From Phragmites australis (Eukaryota; Streptophyta; Magnoliopsida; Poales; Poaceae): DNA of 64,000 bases. The translations under genes were made by a program, and so were the position numbers. Below the pieces are notes generated by a model. It ran no database searches. It was not told the origin of the DNA and saw nothing but the letters and a program-made list of their open reading frames with translations. The number at the start of each line of letters is the position of its first letter. Position 1 is the stretch's first letter. The stretch is taken from assembly GCF_958298935.1 (NCBI RefSeq), contig NC_084940.1, positions 19,835,146-19,899,145 of the forward strand, written 5' to 3'. Positions 45,449-55,751 of this stretch are shown one piece after another.

Positions 45449-46359
45449 ATAGATGCGCTAGTCCCTAACTTTCGATGAGAGGGGTAGATGTCGATTTAGG
45501 TGGAATAGACGTTGATGATCCGACTACACCGTCCAAGAACGCTGCGCCTTAGCGATCAATACACCAACTGCAGAAGTTGTTCGTGATCTTTTGGAGCACG
45601 ATCAACCTAACCATGAGCGTATTTATTCCTGCAAGCAATCGAAGAACGAGCAAGAACAAGATGAACAAGCAACTTAATTGTGAATATAGATGAAGAGCAC
45701 AATCTAGAAACAGAAGTGGCGGGGTTCCGAAAACAAGTAATCGGGCGGTCTAGCCGACACGTGCGTTTACAAGGCGAAGTAGCAAAAGCTAGATCTATTC
45801 TATCAAAACCCAAACCCTAGAAGAGGGTACGGCTGTCTATTTATGAGATAAAAGAGGAGAAGTTTCAGCGAAAACACAGGAAGCCGAATTGGACTGCAAT
45901 ACAAGGCCCAAGTTTGATTCAGACTGGAAAATAGACGCGACTCTCTTTAATGATTCCGCATAGCTCAAGAGGAATTTTGAGATGAGGCCAGATCCATCTA
46001 AAAGTAGACGAAATTATCTTTCCATCAAGTACTCTTGGACCCCAAGAATCCTTCGGAATCAGCAGTTATGGCCTTTATCATTTGCTGTTGTCAGGAGGGC
46101 CGAATCCGAATTGAACTCGCCTCCTCTTATATACTTGGGCTTGTGTGGTTCTTCTCCCTGGTACCTAAGGACAATAAAATCATCACAATAGTTAAATAGT
46201 AATCCATTCTTGTAAATATTTGTGGGCAGCCCTAGGAACAAGTTCACCTGATGATTAAGTTGGCGTGCTTGTGCTCGCATTATTGGTCCTTCTATCACCT
46301 GTTCAGCATGTTGTGTGGTAGGAGAAATGCGTGTATCCATGGAAAGTATGTCCTCATCA
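45449..46359 (-). repeat. 5' LTR of element C
   Basis: The LTR starts TGATGAGGACATAC on the minus strand (46359), adjoining copia sequence, and ends GCGCATCTAT. It carries its own copy of the polyprotein-tail frame (46356-46059), which by chance is in frame with the flanking copia RT (ASKG then DEDILSMDT). Confidence 0.9.
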
Positions 46360-49170
46360 CCCTTGGATGCTGAAAATGCAAGGAGAATCCTAATGGCTTC
46401 TAATCTAACCACTAGTGCAAAGGTCTCTCCCAAGTCTATTCACTCTATTTGGCTGAAACCCTAGGCCTAAGTCGAGCTTTATTTCTTACTACAGACCCAT
46501 CCTCCCCCTCCTTGATCTTCAAAATCCATTTGGTGCCTATGGTACTGATATTTGGTGGTGGTTCTTCATGCATTGCATTGACCCAATTTGAAACAGAAAG
46601 CGCATGTCCAACATCATGGGGCTCAAAAGAAGCAACAAATACAGAATATGTGAAATGAACATGTTGAGTAGATTTAGACCTTGTTATCCTTTCATTGAGT
46701 TCATCAATCATTAGATGTGGGGGATGTTTCCACTAAATGTGTTTAGGGGCCTCGCGCTGTGAGAAGTTCTCCCCCTCAAACACTGCTGGTGCAGACTCGA
46801 AAGTAGCTGAAGTGGAAGTAGAGCCTGCAGGACCCTCTACCGGTGTCGAAGAGGTAGGAGCTAACTCGGGAGCAGGCGTGATAGCAGGAACTAGTAGATC
46901 ATCCTCATCATCAGTAAGAGCTGGATGATTTCCATCTACAAAGATACTTTCACTCATCTTTTGATCACCTGCACACTCAAGAATATAGTGCACAAGGGGT
47001 TGATTCATCAAAGGTCGCATCATAGGGATCAATGATTATGTTATTGTCAAGATTATAAACCCTGTAAGCATGGCCATGAAACGAATAAACTAAGAAAAAC
47101 CCATTGAAAGAACGTGACTCAAATTTATTAAGATTGCCACGCTTTAGGATGAAGCAACGATAGCCAAATACTCTCAAGTGTGAAACCTTCGGTTTCATCC
47201 TAAAGCGCAACTGATAAGAAGTAACATTCAAAATTGAGCACAAGAAAATCCGATTTGAGATATAACAAGGTGTGCTAATTCCTTTGCCCAGAACCTCCTA
47301 GGAGTCCTATGCTCATCAAGTATCGTCCTGGCCATCTCAACCAAGGTTCTATTTTTCCTTTCAACCATGCCATTTTGCTGAGGAACATGTGTGGCAGAAA
47401 ATTGATGTTCAATACCATGTTCAAGGAAGAAAGCATCATAGAGAGAGTTCTTGAACTCGGTGCCATTATCATTGAGGATTGCTCTTAATGCACCAGGGAG
47501 TTCTTTGAACAATCTGAAAGCTAAACTCTGAAAGTGTGAATACACCTCATCCTTGCTTGCAAGAAAGAACACCCAAGAATAACGAGAGTAATCATCACCA
47601 ATGACATGTCAGGTCTAAAAACTCTCCCAACTTGAGAAATTAGACAAACTAAAATGCCCAAAGAATCAAGAATTTGAGAAGCATCGTGCTTAAAGTGCAC
47701 TTTCAAGTCCTCATTCAACAATTGAGATACAGAAAGCAAATTGTACCCTAGATGCTCCACCAAAGCCACATCTTTTAGAGTAAATCTATCACTTACCTTT
47801 ATTGTACATTTGGCCTTCACTCTTCCCTTTCTATCATCCCCGAATGTGATGTACTCATGCCGCTTCATCGCGTTGAGGCTAGAGAATCATGATGCATCCC
47901 CGGTTGTATGGCGCAAACAACTGGAGTCAATGAGCCACTTGTTCTCCATGCATCCACCTGCCTCCTACACAAAGTAAGAAGCGCCAGAGTACTCAGTGTT
48001 GGGGTAAGTCAAAAATTTCTTGGGAATCCAGCATTGAGTCACTCGAGGAGAAAGAGTAAAAACATGCCTATGTATATCAGACCTTGCACGCTAGGGGTAG
48101 GTACCACAACAAGGAAAATGTGGGTTGTCAAAGCACTGTGACTCAAAGCTTCTAAAATGTGGACCAAAATCATATGTACGATGGTTTAGTCTACACTAGG
48201 CACCACCTCTAGAAGGAAACAGGAAAGCATCAGAAACACGTGAGTGAGGATGAGGAAAAGGCCCATGTACACCAAGAGAACAATTGTACATGTCCCGAGT
48301 GCTCCACTCCAACTCACGCTGCTCATCTCTCCTATGGCGAAAATAGAACTCAACTAGGTGATGACCCTCTCTCCTGTAGTAGGTGCAAAAATAGCATCTC
48401 TGAGAAACTGGCCTGTTGGTAACTCTAGAATCTCTCATAGGGGCTTTCCATTCAAGCCGAGGAGCTCTCCTGGGTTGTGTTTGTGGAAGTTCTCTCTTCA
48501 TAGGTTGTGGCATGGAATTTTTCTTATCTGGTGCAAGCTGTATGACATTGATCTTGGATTTTTCAATCTCAAGGGTACTAGATGTGGTGAACACAGTCTT
48601 GCCAAGCCTGTTGTACGCCACTCTCTCAAAATCCAAACATAGAGCTAATCCTACCTTATCCACACACATCTTGATCTTGGCCAAAATCAAATCTTTCTTG
48701 CCCCTGCCTTCTAAGCACTTCTCCACAAGAGAAAGGAGATACTCATTTTTACCCATGAGCTTCTAAACTTGCTCTCTTACCCAACTGAGTTTGCCCTCAA
48801 AGATGATGCAGGTGGAACAATTCGACCGCACATCCTTAGAACACCCAACACTCTCCAATCTAGACTCTAACTCCTTAATGCACTTGACTTTCATTTCAAC
48901 ATCCTTTGTGAGCAAATGCCAATTTTTGCAAGCACCTAAAAGAGTGAATCTAGACTCCTCCTCAAGAAGCTTCTTATCAGCAGTCTCAAGCCAACTGACA
49001 ACTTGAGCATGTAAAGTTTGAAGCTCGGGAAACTCGATCATGACTACAACACAACTTTCACACTCCTCTTCCTCGTCCTTGGCCCTAAACCTAAGCAACT
49101 CAAGCTCAGACGCCGAACACTCTAGCTTAGACTTTAGTTCCTTAACCTATCTAGCCACACTATGAACTTT
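46360..49170 (-). pseudogene. Ty1/copia element (SIRE/Maximus-like), gag to RT
   Basis: Reading leftwards: coiled gag C-terminal region (49098-48763, 48756-48500), zinc-knuckle-like CYFCTYYRREGHH at about 48390, protease WLIDSSCLRHTTGDASWF (47940-47885) with D-S-S for the usual D-S-G, and YNLLSVSQLL near 47735. The integrase core at 47580-47250 has the SATHVPQQNGMVERKNRTL block. A linker follows (47030-46735), then the RT entry (WVNAMHEE, IGTKW, GEDGSVVRNKARL) up to LEAIRILLAF at 46400. The GAG-pre-integrase segment and first integrase Asp are deleted near 47610, and a piece of RT near 46560. No LTR of this element is in the window. Frameshifts throughout. Confidence 0.85.
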
Positions 49171-49205
49171 CACACCTGGTTTTAACGGCCAAAATCAGAT
49201 GCGAC
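49171..49205 (-). repeat. F-family LTR (F2), left piece
   Basis: cacacctggttttaacggcc equals the 3' end of the F1 LTR (29870 onward). It continues at 63279 after element G. The LTR adjoins copia sequence, so it is the 3' end of a minus-strand F element whose other end lies beyond the window. Confidence 0.85.
49201..49205. other. Target-site duplication of element G (left copy)
   Basis: gcgac, repeated at 63279-63283. Confidence 0.95.
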
Positions 49206-50621
49206 TGTCGGAGGGTGAACTCCTGTCGCAGGGACCCTGGGGACCCCTTTTTAGAGATTCGGCCGGGGGGATGATCCTGAATATGTTCGCCTGAGAAATA
49301 AATGGGTATGAATGCGATGGCCGGCGGTGCAGAATGATCTAATGCGGAAAGGAGTAAATGCACTGGTGTTTAGATAGGTTCGGGCCGCACGGGGGCGTAA
49401 CACCCTACTCCTGTATGGATACTATGAATGCCCTGAGGAAGTCCCTCAAGGATGTTGCTGGTTACAAGAATGTCGATCTATCTTAGAGCCTGGGGCTCTT
49501 TGTTCTTCGGCCTGTCTCGTGTTGTTCACTTCTCAGCCGTTGTTTCTCTTGTGCTGTGTTTTCCCACACTACTAAGCTCTCTTTTTTTTTGTGCCACCGG
49601 CGGCTTTAAATACCCGCCGGCAGCAGCGTGCCCCGAACGGGAGGGGGAGCATGAGTTCCGAGACACCATAAATGGAAAGGGTGTCATCATTTCCTCTGGG
49701 CGAAGTGACCGGGGGTGGAAAATGCGTCGCACGCCCGGTCATCCGTCACCATAAATGTACTGGCAACGGGCGCCGTGGAGAGGCCCCAGCATGCCCTCCC
49801 TGTCCTGTTCCCCTACCACAGTAGCGCGGCAGACGGAACGCCTCGGCCCTTACGACGTTATCCCGAGACGGGCCGGATGGCACGGGATGGAACCCGTGCA
49901 ATTAATAACCCCACGCCCCTCTGCCAGAACGTGGCAGGAACTGACGCTGAGCGCGGCAGGAGCAGTTGGAGGTGACAGGCGACGCACGCTCTTTAAATGC
50001 GGCCTTGGGCCTTTGACTGGCTGACACCTCATCGGTGGGCCCCTCGGGGGCCACTGCCAGGAGGCTCCCTGGGTCGTTGGGGTACCGAGTGCTCAGGGGT
50101 CGCCGTTCGCGTCCCCGAGCACTCTCTCCCGAGGATGCCCTTAAATGTCGTCGAGGTACCGAGTGCTCGGGGGTACTGTTCACCTCCCCAAGCACTCTCT
50201 CCCAGGCACACTTGTACGGATCCTCGGGGAACCGAGTGCTCAGGGGCTGCTGCACGCAGCCCCGAGCACTCTCTCCCGGAACTTCCTTCGGTGGGTCCTC
50301 GGGATACTTGGGTGCCCAGGGAGCCACCGCTAGCGACCCCGGGCACGTTTCTCCCGGTACTTAGCTTTCCTGGTCGTCGGGGGACTTGGGTGCTCGGAGG
50401 TCACCGTACACCTTCCCGAGCACTTTCTTCCCGGTACTTAGATTTCGTGGATCATCGGGGAACTGGGGTACTTCGGGGGCCACCGACTGTGACCCCGAGC
50501 GCCCTCTCCCGGGACTCAATCTTTTTCACCTTGCGGGAGAGACTCCGCGGGATGGCGTCACGTGGCGGATTGCTGGACTAGCCTCGGGATTCGGGGACCC
50601 CCGGTTCCTGATACACCGACA
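49206..50621 (-). repeat. 3' LTR of element G
   Basis: 1,416 bp. A minus-strand TATA-like box (TATTTAAA) sits at 49618-49611 between GC-rich flanks that form an inverted repeat (ccggcgg/ccgccgg). Six tandem 75-bp repeats occupy 50072-50525. The + strand ORFs within these repeats (49997-50581 and others) arise from the repeat structure and are not genes. Compared with the 5' LTR it lacks about 24 bases near 49775 and has about 9 extra near 50445. Confidence 0.95.
50072..50525. repeat. Six tandem 73-79-bp repeats in the 3' LTR of G
   Basis: Units start at about 50072, 50147, 50221, 50294, 50372 and 50451. Each carries ccgagtgctcgggg (or a variant) and, about 20 bases later, ccccgagcactc, its inverted complement, so every unit can fold into a hairpin with a GC-rich stem. 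Units diverge from left to right. Confidence 0.9.
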
Positions 50622-50640
50622 GCAGTCCCCAGGCCCATTG
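50622..50640 (-). promoter_or_regulatory. Polypurine-like tract of element G
   Basis: CAATGGGCCTGGGGACTGC on the minus strand lies directly before the LTR start. It is G-rich but interrupted by pyrimidines, weaker than a classical tract. Confidence 0.5.
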
Positions 50641-50999
50641 GTAGGCAATGGCCCAGAGACTGCGGATGGGCCCTTCGTCGTCAACGAGGCCGAAGCCGGT
50701 ACTGATGCCACGTGGCGAGCTTTCAGACGGTGGTCCCTCCGATCCGGGCCTCTGGTACGGCCCAACGGGGAGCCGAATGGACACGCGCCCAAACGACTCC
50801 CGAGGCGTGTGACAACGGGACAGGCGGCGCGTGATAACGAGGCAGGCGGCACGCGTGGCAACCATGCAAATCGAGGAAAATACGCCTGGCAACTGTTGAC
50901 ACTGCACGACCTGTGGGAGATTCGCCTGGCGGTTGCGCTGATCGAGGAAACCGTCCCACCGAGTGCGCCGTGGCAAGTGACGATTGAATTTCCCTGGGG

Positions 51000-51006
51000 T
51001 ATAAAA
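51000..51006 (+). promoter_or_regulatory. TATA box of the antisense gene in element G
   Basis: TATAAAA in the context ggggtataaaaggaggagg lies 153 bases before the ATG at 51153, a normal distance for a plant promoter. It points in the opposite direction to gag-pol. The upstream 50641-50999 shows no other feature that I can name. Confidence 0.75.
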
Positions 51007-51152
51007 GGAGGAGGGGAGCGAACCGCCCCCCTCTTTACGCCATCCTGCGATCAAGCTCTTGCCTTCTTTGCGCTCCTGAGCCCTAGACTTTCCTTAGGCG
51101 ATCAGAGCACCCTTCTTCCCCCACCGTCCAGATTGTCCCCCACCCCGACGAG

Positions 51153-54095
51153 ATGTCGAGAGCAGGAGGAAGCCGCCGCGACCAGACCCCTGACAGCATA
51201 CTGCCGGAGTCCCGGCTGGTGAACGAGGAGGCGGCGGACAGGGTTCGGAAGCTTATGGTCCCCGAGGGCCAGCGGGGGGCCTTGGTGGTGGCGCCGGCGA
51301 GCTTCCCGCTGGTGGCGAACTGGCTGGGGCGCATCGTTCTTCAAATCCTGGAAACGTTCGGGATCCAGTTGGTGCATCTCAGCCCCAACTCCATCGTCAT
51401 CCTGGCGGTCTTCGCCCACCTCTACGATATGTTCATGGGGGTGCCGCCATCGGTGATGCTCTTTCGGCACTTCTTCGTGCTACGGTCGGCCGGGAAGAAG
51501 AGGGGCCTCTCCACCGCGGACGTCGTCGGCTGGTGCAACATCCGGCTGTGGGACGGCCTGGGGGAGCAATACATTCCCCAGGTGCTGTGGAGCAAGTGGG
51601 AGGACTGGCGGCGCGACTGGTTCTACATCGACGTCAGCCCCCACGACCGTCTGACTCTGCCGGAGATGGCGGCGGAACCCCAGAAGGCGACCTGGGAGGT
51701 GCCGCCGTAGATGGATGCGCGGATGGCGCCGATCCTGGAGCGCATCGACTTCCTGTGCCAGGCCGGGCTTACTTCGGTGATGGTGGTGGCGGACTACCTG
51801 TGCCGCCGCCTAGCACCCCTGCGGGAGCGAGCTCGGCCCTGCTGGTTTTACACCGGCCCCCAGGACATCACCCGGACCCAGATCGGCGAGGAGTGGGACC
51901 TGGGTAGGCCGGCGCTGAGGGGCCTGCTCCGGATGGTGATCGGGGTGGACGACCTGAGCCAGGCGGAGCTCCCGTGGAAGGAGCTAGCGCTCTGCGCTAA
52001 TCCTGATCGGGTGGCGCTGCAGGCGAAGCTGCTGGAGTTCGACGCCCAGGGGCTGGTCGACAGGCCAGGGCGTCGAAACCCTGGGACCATTCAGATCCCC
52101 GGGGCGAACGAGGCGGCCGGTGAGGAGGCCGCAAGCGATCCGGTGCAGACCGGTGGCCCAGGCGCCGCAAGCGGCGAGCCGCAGGCCAGCGGTGGGGCTG
52201 CTGTGGGCAACAGCCACCAAGCCGGAGAAGGAGGCGCCGCTGATAGCGGGGTGGCGATAGCGCCAGGGGACAGAGGGAAGCGCCTCCGGACTTTCATTCC
52301 TACGCCGGCGTCCCCGCCGTCACCGTCGCCTGGCGAGGAGGGAGGCTGGGGCTGTCAGTCGTCCAACATGGGGCCGTCAGCGGGGGCGGCATCTGCGGTT
52401 CTGGAACCAGACTTTGATCTGCTTGGGCCTGGTCTGGAGCCCGGAGACCGCACGGCGGCCCCGTAGAGCCCCCCGCGGAAGAGGAGGAGGGAGGACTCCA
52501 GGCCCACGCCATCGGGCCCGGGGTACAGGATCCCGGCATCGAGATGGCAATACCAAGGACCCAAATCTGCGTAAGTTTTTTCCCCCCTTTCTTCGTGAGC
52601 ATACCTCGCCCGGAGCGGCTTTGGAGACTAACCATCGTTTTTCTTCTGCAGGCCGCCGGCGGAGGCGCCGAGGCCGGCTCCAGCCCCTGAGCCGAGCGCG
52701 CCGACCGAGATGGAAACACAGGCGCTGCCCAGCCCCGAGCTGGTGGCAACGGCCGTGCCCGAGCAGCCAGCGCTGGCTGAGTCTGCCCCGAGCACGTCGA
52801 GCGTGGGGCGGTCAACTTTGTTGTGGGCGGTGCCTGCATGGCAATTTTCGGGGACCTCGAGCTCCTCGGAGGAAGCTTGCAGGGGACCCAGCGCCCATCC
52901 GTCGCCCAGCCAGCCCGCCGACCCCCTCCCAGTTGTGCTGGGAAGCGCCCGGGAGGTGATCAGGCGGCTGGAGGCGGCCGTGGTGGGGGAGATGATGCAG
53001 CTTGAGGCGGACCGCGCCGCCCTTGCTGCGGAGAGGGCGCGGCTTGTCGCGGGCTAGCACCTTTTTGATGCCCGCGTCGCTGCGGCGCGAGCCGCCAACG
53101 AGGGTGAGCGGCGTGCCCTGGAGGAGGAGCGGAAGGCCCTAGAGGGCACCCGCACGAAAGCCACGTAGGAACGGGAGGAAGCCGCCCGCCTGGTCGAGGC
53201 CTCATAGCAGCAGGCTGCCGAGGCGCTTGCTAGGGAGAGGCAGGCGTGGGAGGAGACAGTTCTGTCCCGCGAGAGGGCGGCGGAAGCCTCCCAGGCTAAA
53301 TTGGCCTGCCTGAAAGGTGAGGCTGACCAGGTCCGCGCTGACCTCCAACACCGGAAGGAGGAGCTCCAGAGCCGGGCGGAGGATGTCGCGATCAAGGAGA
53401 CCGACATCGGCATCAGGACGGTGGACCTGGAAGCCCGGGAGGAACTACTGATCCTCCGAGAGACGGAGGCTACTGAGGCGGTGCTGGCCGCGGCCGCTCG
53501 GGAGGAGCGGGCCGCCAAGTGGGAGTCCGAGCTGACCGCCCGCGAGCAGGCCCTCTCTGCCCTTGCGGAGCGGGTGAAGCGGGCTGAAGCCCAGGAGACC
53601 GGCGCGGCCGAGGGACAGGGCTTCAAGGAGCGGCTGCGGCGCGCGACGGAGGAGCTCGAGGCCGCCGAGACCGAACGGGCCAATGTGAAGCGGATGATGG
53701 AAGACATCCTCCGGCAGACGCAGAGGTCCGTGAGGGTGGCTGGGCTCGGGCAAGTCGATGTGGAGGCGAAGGGGACTAGCCTTGGCCGGGTTGCCCTTGG
53801 CTTTCAGAGGATCAGCTAGCGCCTCGAGGCGCTGCCCCAGGCCGTCCAGGAACTTGCCGCCCGGGAAGGGCGTGGTTTGGCCCAAGCAGTGGCCGAACAT
53901 GTCCTGGCCTGCTACCGAAGCTGGGACCCGAACTTCCCGCTGGAACCAGCTCGGGAAGGGGTGGTCGAAGCCGAGGAGGAAGCCGCCCGGGAGACAGTTT
54001 GGGGCGCCGCTGCCGAGGTGGCGGCCTGCTTTGCACGAGAGGCGCCGCCGACTCCAGACCCGGGGAGCAGCGGCGAGGGCTCCGACTTAGAGTAG
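51153..54095 (+). pseudogene. Antisense ORF of element G (Tat aORF, gypsy-type transposon protein family)
   Basis: A single + frame runs from ATG 51153 to the TAG at 54093-54095, about 953 codons after removing one intron. The N-terminal 400 residues form a globular domain (FGIQLVHLSPNSIVILAVF, GLSTADVVGWCNIRLWDG, WFYTGPQD), as in the 'putative gypsy type transposon' family found antisense in Tat elements. Then comes a Gly/Ala/Pro-rich linker, a basic KRRRED patch near 52485, the intron, and a long Ala/Glu/Arg-rich coiled coil (52960-53720). Six in-frame stops (51708, 52464, 53055, 53166, 53205, 53817) are all TAG. It is driven from its own TATA box; function unknown, perhaps binding nucleic acid or element proteins. 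Confidence 0.8.
52571..52651 (+). other. Intron of the antisense gene
   Basis: GTAAGT at 52571 and TTTTTCTTCTGCAG ending at 52651 enclose 81 bases, a multiple of three. The frame is the same on both sides, and the intron itself has an in-frame TAA at 52572-52574, so splicing is needed for the full product. Base composition is more T-rich than the exons. Confidence 0.75.
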
Positions 54096-54190
54096 GCTTT
54101 TGTAGTTTTTCTTTTTCTTTGTCTTGATGTAAATATGGGAGTGATCCCTCAGAATAGCTGTCCTTTTTGATGAATATAATGGAAGCCTTT
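54096..54190 (+). terminator. 3' UTR and likely polyadenylation region of the antisense gene
   Basis: After the stop the sequence turns T-rich (ttttgtagtttttctttttc), then shows tgtaaat at 54128 and aatata at 54173-54178, near- and far-upstream-like polyadenylation signals of plant genes. The sharp change from GC-rich coding to T-rich sequence supports a transcript end near 54190. Confidence 0.5.
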
Positions 54191-54525
54191 CTTTGGGGTC
54201 ACAACTCTAGTATTCTTCTGAGTGCTTGATGAAGTTTCTGCTATTTTCACTTGATGCCCCGAGGAGTACTCAGTCGGACCGAGCCCGACCTTTCCTTCCC
54301 CGAAAACAAAATCGCCCCAACCGGCCTTCTCGGCGCGTTCAACCCCCGAGCCCTCGTGAGTCCGTAACGGCTAAGTCAAAAGACAAAGGCACGAACTTCC
54401 TTGCTCGGGAGATAGATCGATCCAGCACAGAGCACGCTATGACCAGTGAACACTTTCCCACTTGCGACCACTCAAACAAGTAGGCTGGAGACACGTACGG
54501 GAGGGAATGCGACCAAGAGTCCCCA

Positions 54526-54663
54526 CGGTTTGGTGGTGCCCGGGCTAGGACGGACCGGACCGAGCACCGACAGCCTGCCCCCAGGGTCTAGGCTCCCGAC
54601 CGCTCGAGCAGCTCGAGCCATGAGATAACCCGAGAACCCTAGAGGCTCGGTAGTGCTCGGGGC
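54526..54663. repeat. Spacer repeat of element G, copy 1
   Basis: About 138 bp, similar to 55294-55430. Shared blocks include ggtggtgcccggg/ggtggcgcccggg, gaccgagcaccgaca, and the end ctcggtagtgctcggg/ctcggtagtgcccggg. Similarity weakly continues for another 60 bases. Confidence 0.85.
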
Positions 54664-55293
54664 CTTTTAAGCGAACCGAACACCACGACCACTATGAAAG
54701 ACATCGGTCAGACATTGCCGTACGTACGGTACACCTTCCTACTGTCTGTTCTGTTGTTCTAGAAAAAGTGGACACATGGCAGGGTTTTGTGCGCGAGGAG
54801 ACCATCTCGCCGAATAGATTAGAGTATGAGGGCCCCCGTGGACGACTCGGGAACAAAATATTACTGAATGTAAATTCGTCTGAATTTAACCACTCACCGA
54901 ACAGCTGTCAACCTTCTGACCAACCGATCCAGGAGGGGCATGCGCTCTGAGCTCGGGGTGCCCGGGAAGCTTGGTTCCCACGGCTGGGGCGCCCGAGCAG
55001 GGGAAGGCGCAAGGGGGCCCGGATCAGGTGATCCCGACCACTCATGCCTGAGCAGTAGGACCACCCGAGGACCCTTAGTGTCGAGAAGCGACCTGGGCGC
55101 CGAGGCCTTCACGGTCGAGCTGCTTTTACTTTTGATTGTCGATCTGTAACTTGAGAAAAATAGAGAAATTCTTTGCTTGATGCGCTCTGTTAGTGCGGTA
55201 CTCATTATGGACTGCTCTTGTTTTCGACCCGAGACCTCTCGAATGCCCAGACCGGCGGACAAGAGCAGGCAGAGGCATAACCCAGAGGTCTTA

Positions 55294-55430
55294 TGGTTCG
55301 GTGGCGCCCGGGTATGACAGACCAGACCGAGCACCGACACCCCGCCCCTGGGGCCTAGGCTCCGGACTACTCGAGCGTCTCGAGCGATGGGATTACCCGA
55401 GAACCCCAGGGCCTCGGTAGTGCCCGGGAG
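55294..55430. repeat. Spacer repeat of element G, copy 2
   Basis: Second copy of the repeat at 54526-54663, same orientation, about 0.77 kb away. Confidence 0.85.
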
Positions 55431-55751
55431 ACTGTCACAACACCGAACACCACAGCTTACCACAACAGACGTAAGTCAGCGGCAACTGCCCGCGCGCATA
55501 CCGATCGGGATTCTTTTGTCAACGGGGAAAATGAGAGAGCGAATTTTTCTCGCACAATCGAGCATCTCAATAGACAGATTAAACATATGGAATCCAGAAA
55601 AATGAAAATTGACATAAGTATTGCAGATTGATATACATATTGTATTGACAATTTTTTTTTACGAGGTTGGGTGACTTACCCAGTTAGTGGTAGCCCTCGG
55701 TCAACTTGGGCGGGGGGAAGCCCCTGGACTGGTTGACCTGAGCCTGCAAAC

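Larger units (their letters stand above)
38750..46359 (-). mobile_element. Full-length Ty3/gypsy element C
   Basis: The element has two LTRs of equal length (about 910 bp, aligning without a gap), a primer site, one gag-pol frame of 1,693 codons and a polypurine tract, about 7.6 kb in all. It is nested in a copia RT. By eye I count about 66 differences between the LTRs (around 7%), mostly C-to-T and G-to-A changes, so it is not recent. Elements A and B are relatives, sharing gag, pol, LTR start and polyprotein tail. Confidence 0.9.
54191..55740. other. Spacer of element G between antisense gene and integrase
   Basis: No conserved frame. Two copies of a roughly 138-bp repeat lie at 54526-54663 and 55294-55430, sharing blocks such as accgagcaccgaca and acccgagaaccc. 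A 12-base palindrome ccgtacgtacgg is near 54719. The sequence between is partly AT-rich (54840-54900, 55560-55670). Confidence 0.7.

Noticed and set aside
49997..50581. 194-codon ORF in the 3' LTR of G with a partner at 62663-63268
   Set aside because: Similar in both LTRs only because the LTRs are repeats; the frame follows the 75-bp tandem repeat and overlaps open frames on the other strand.
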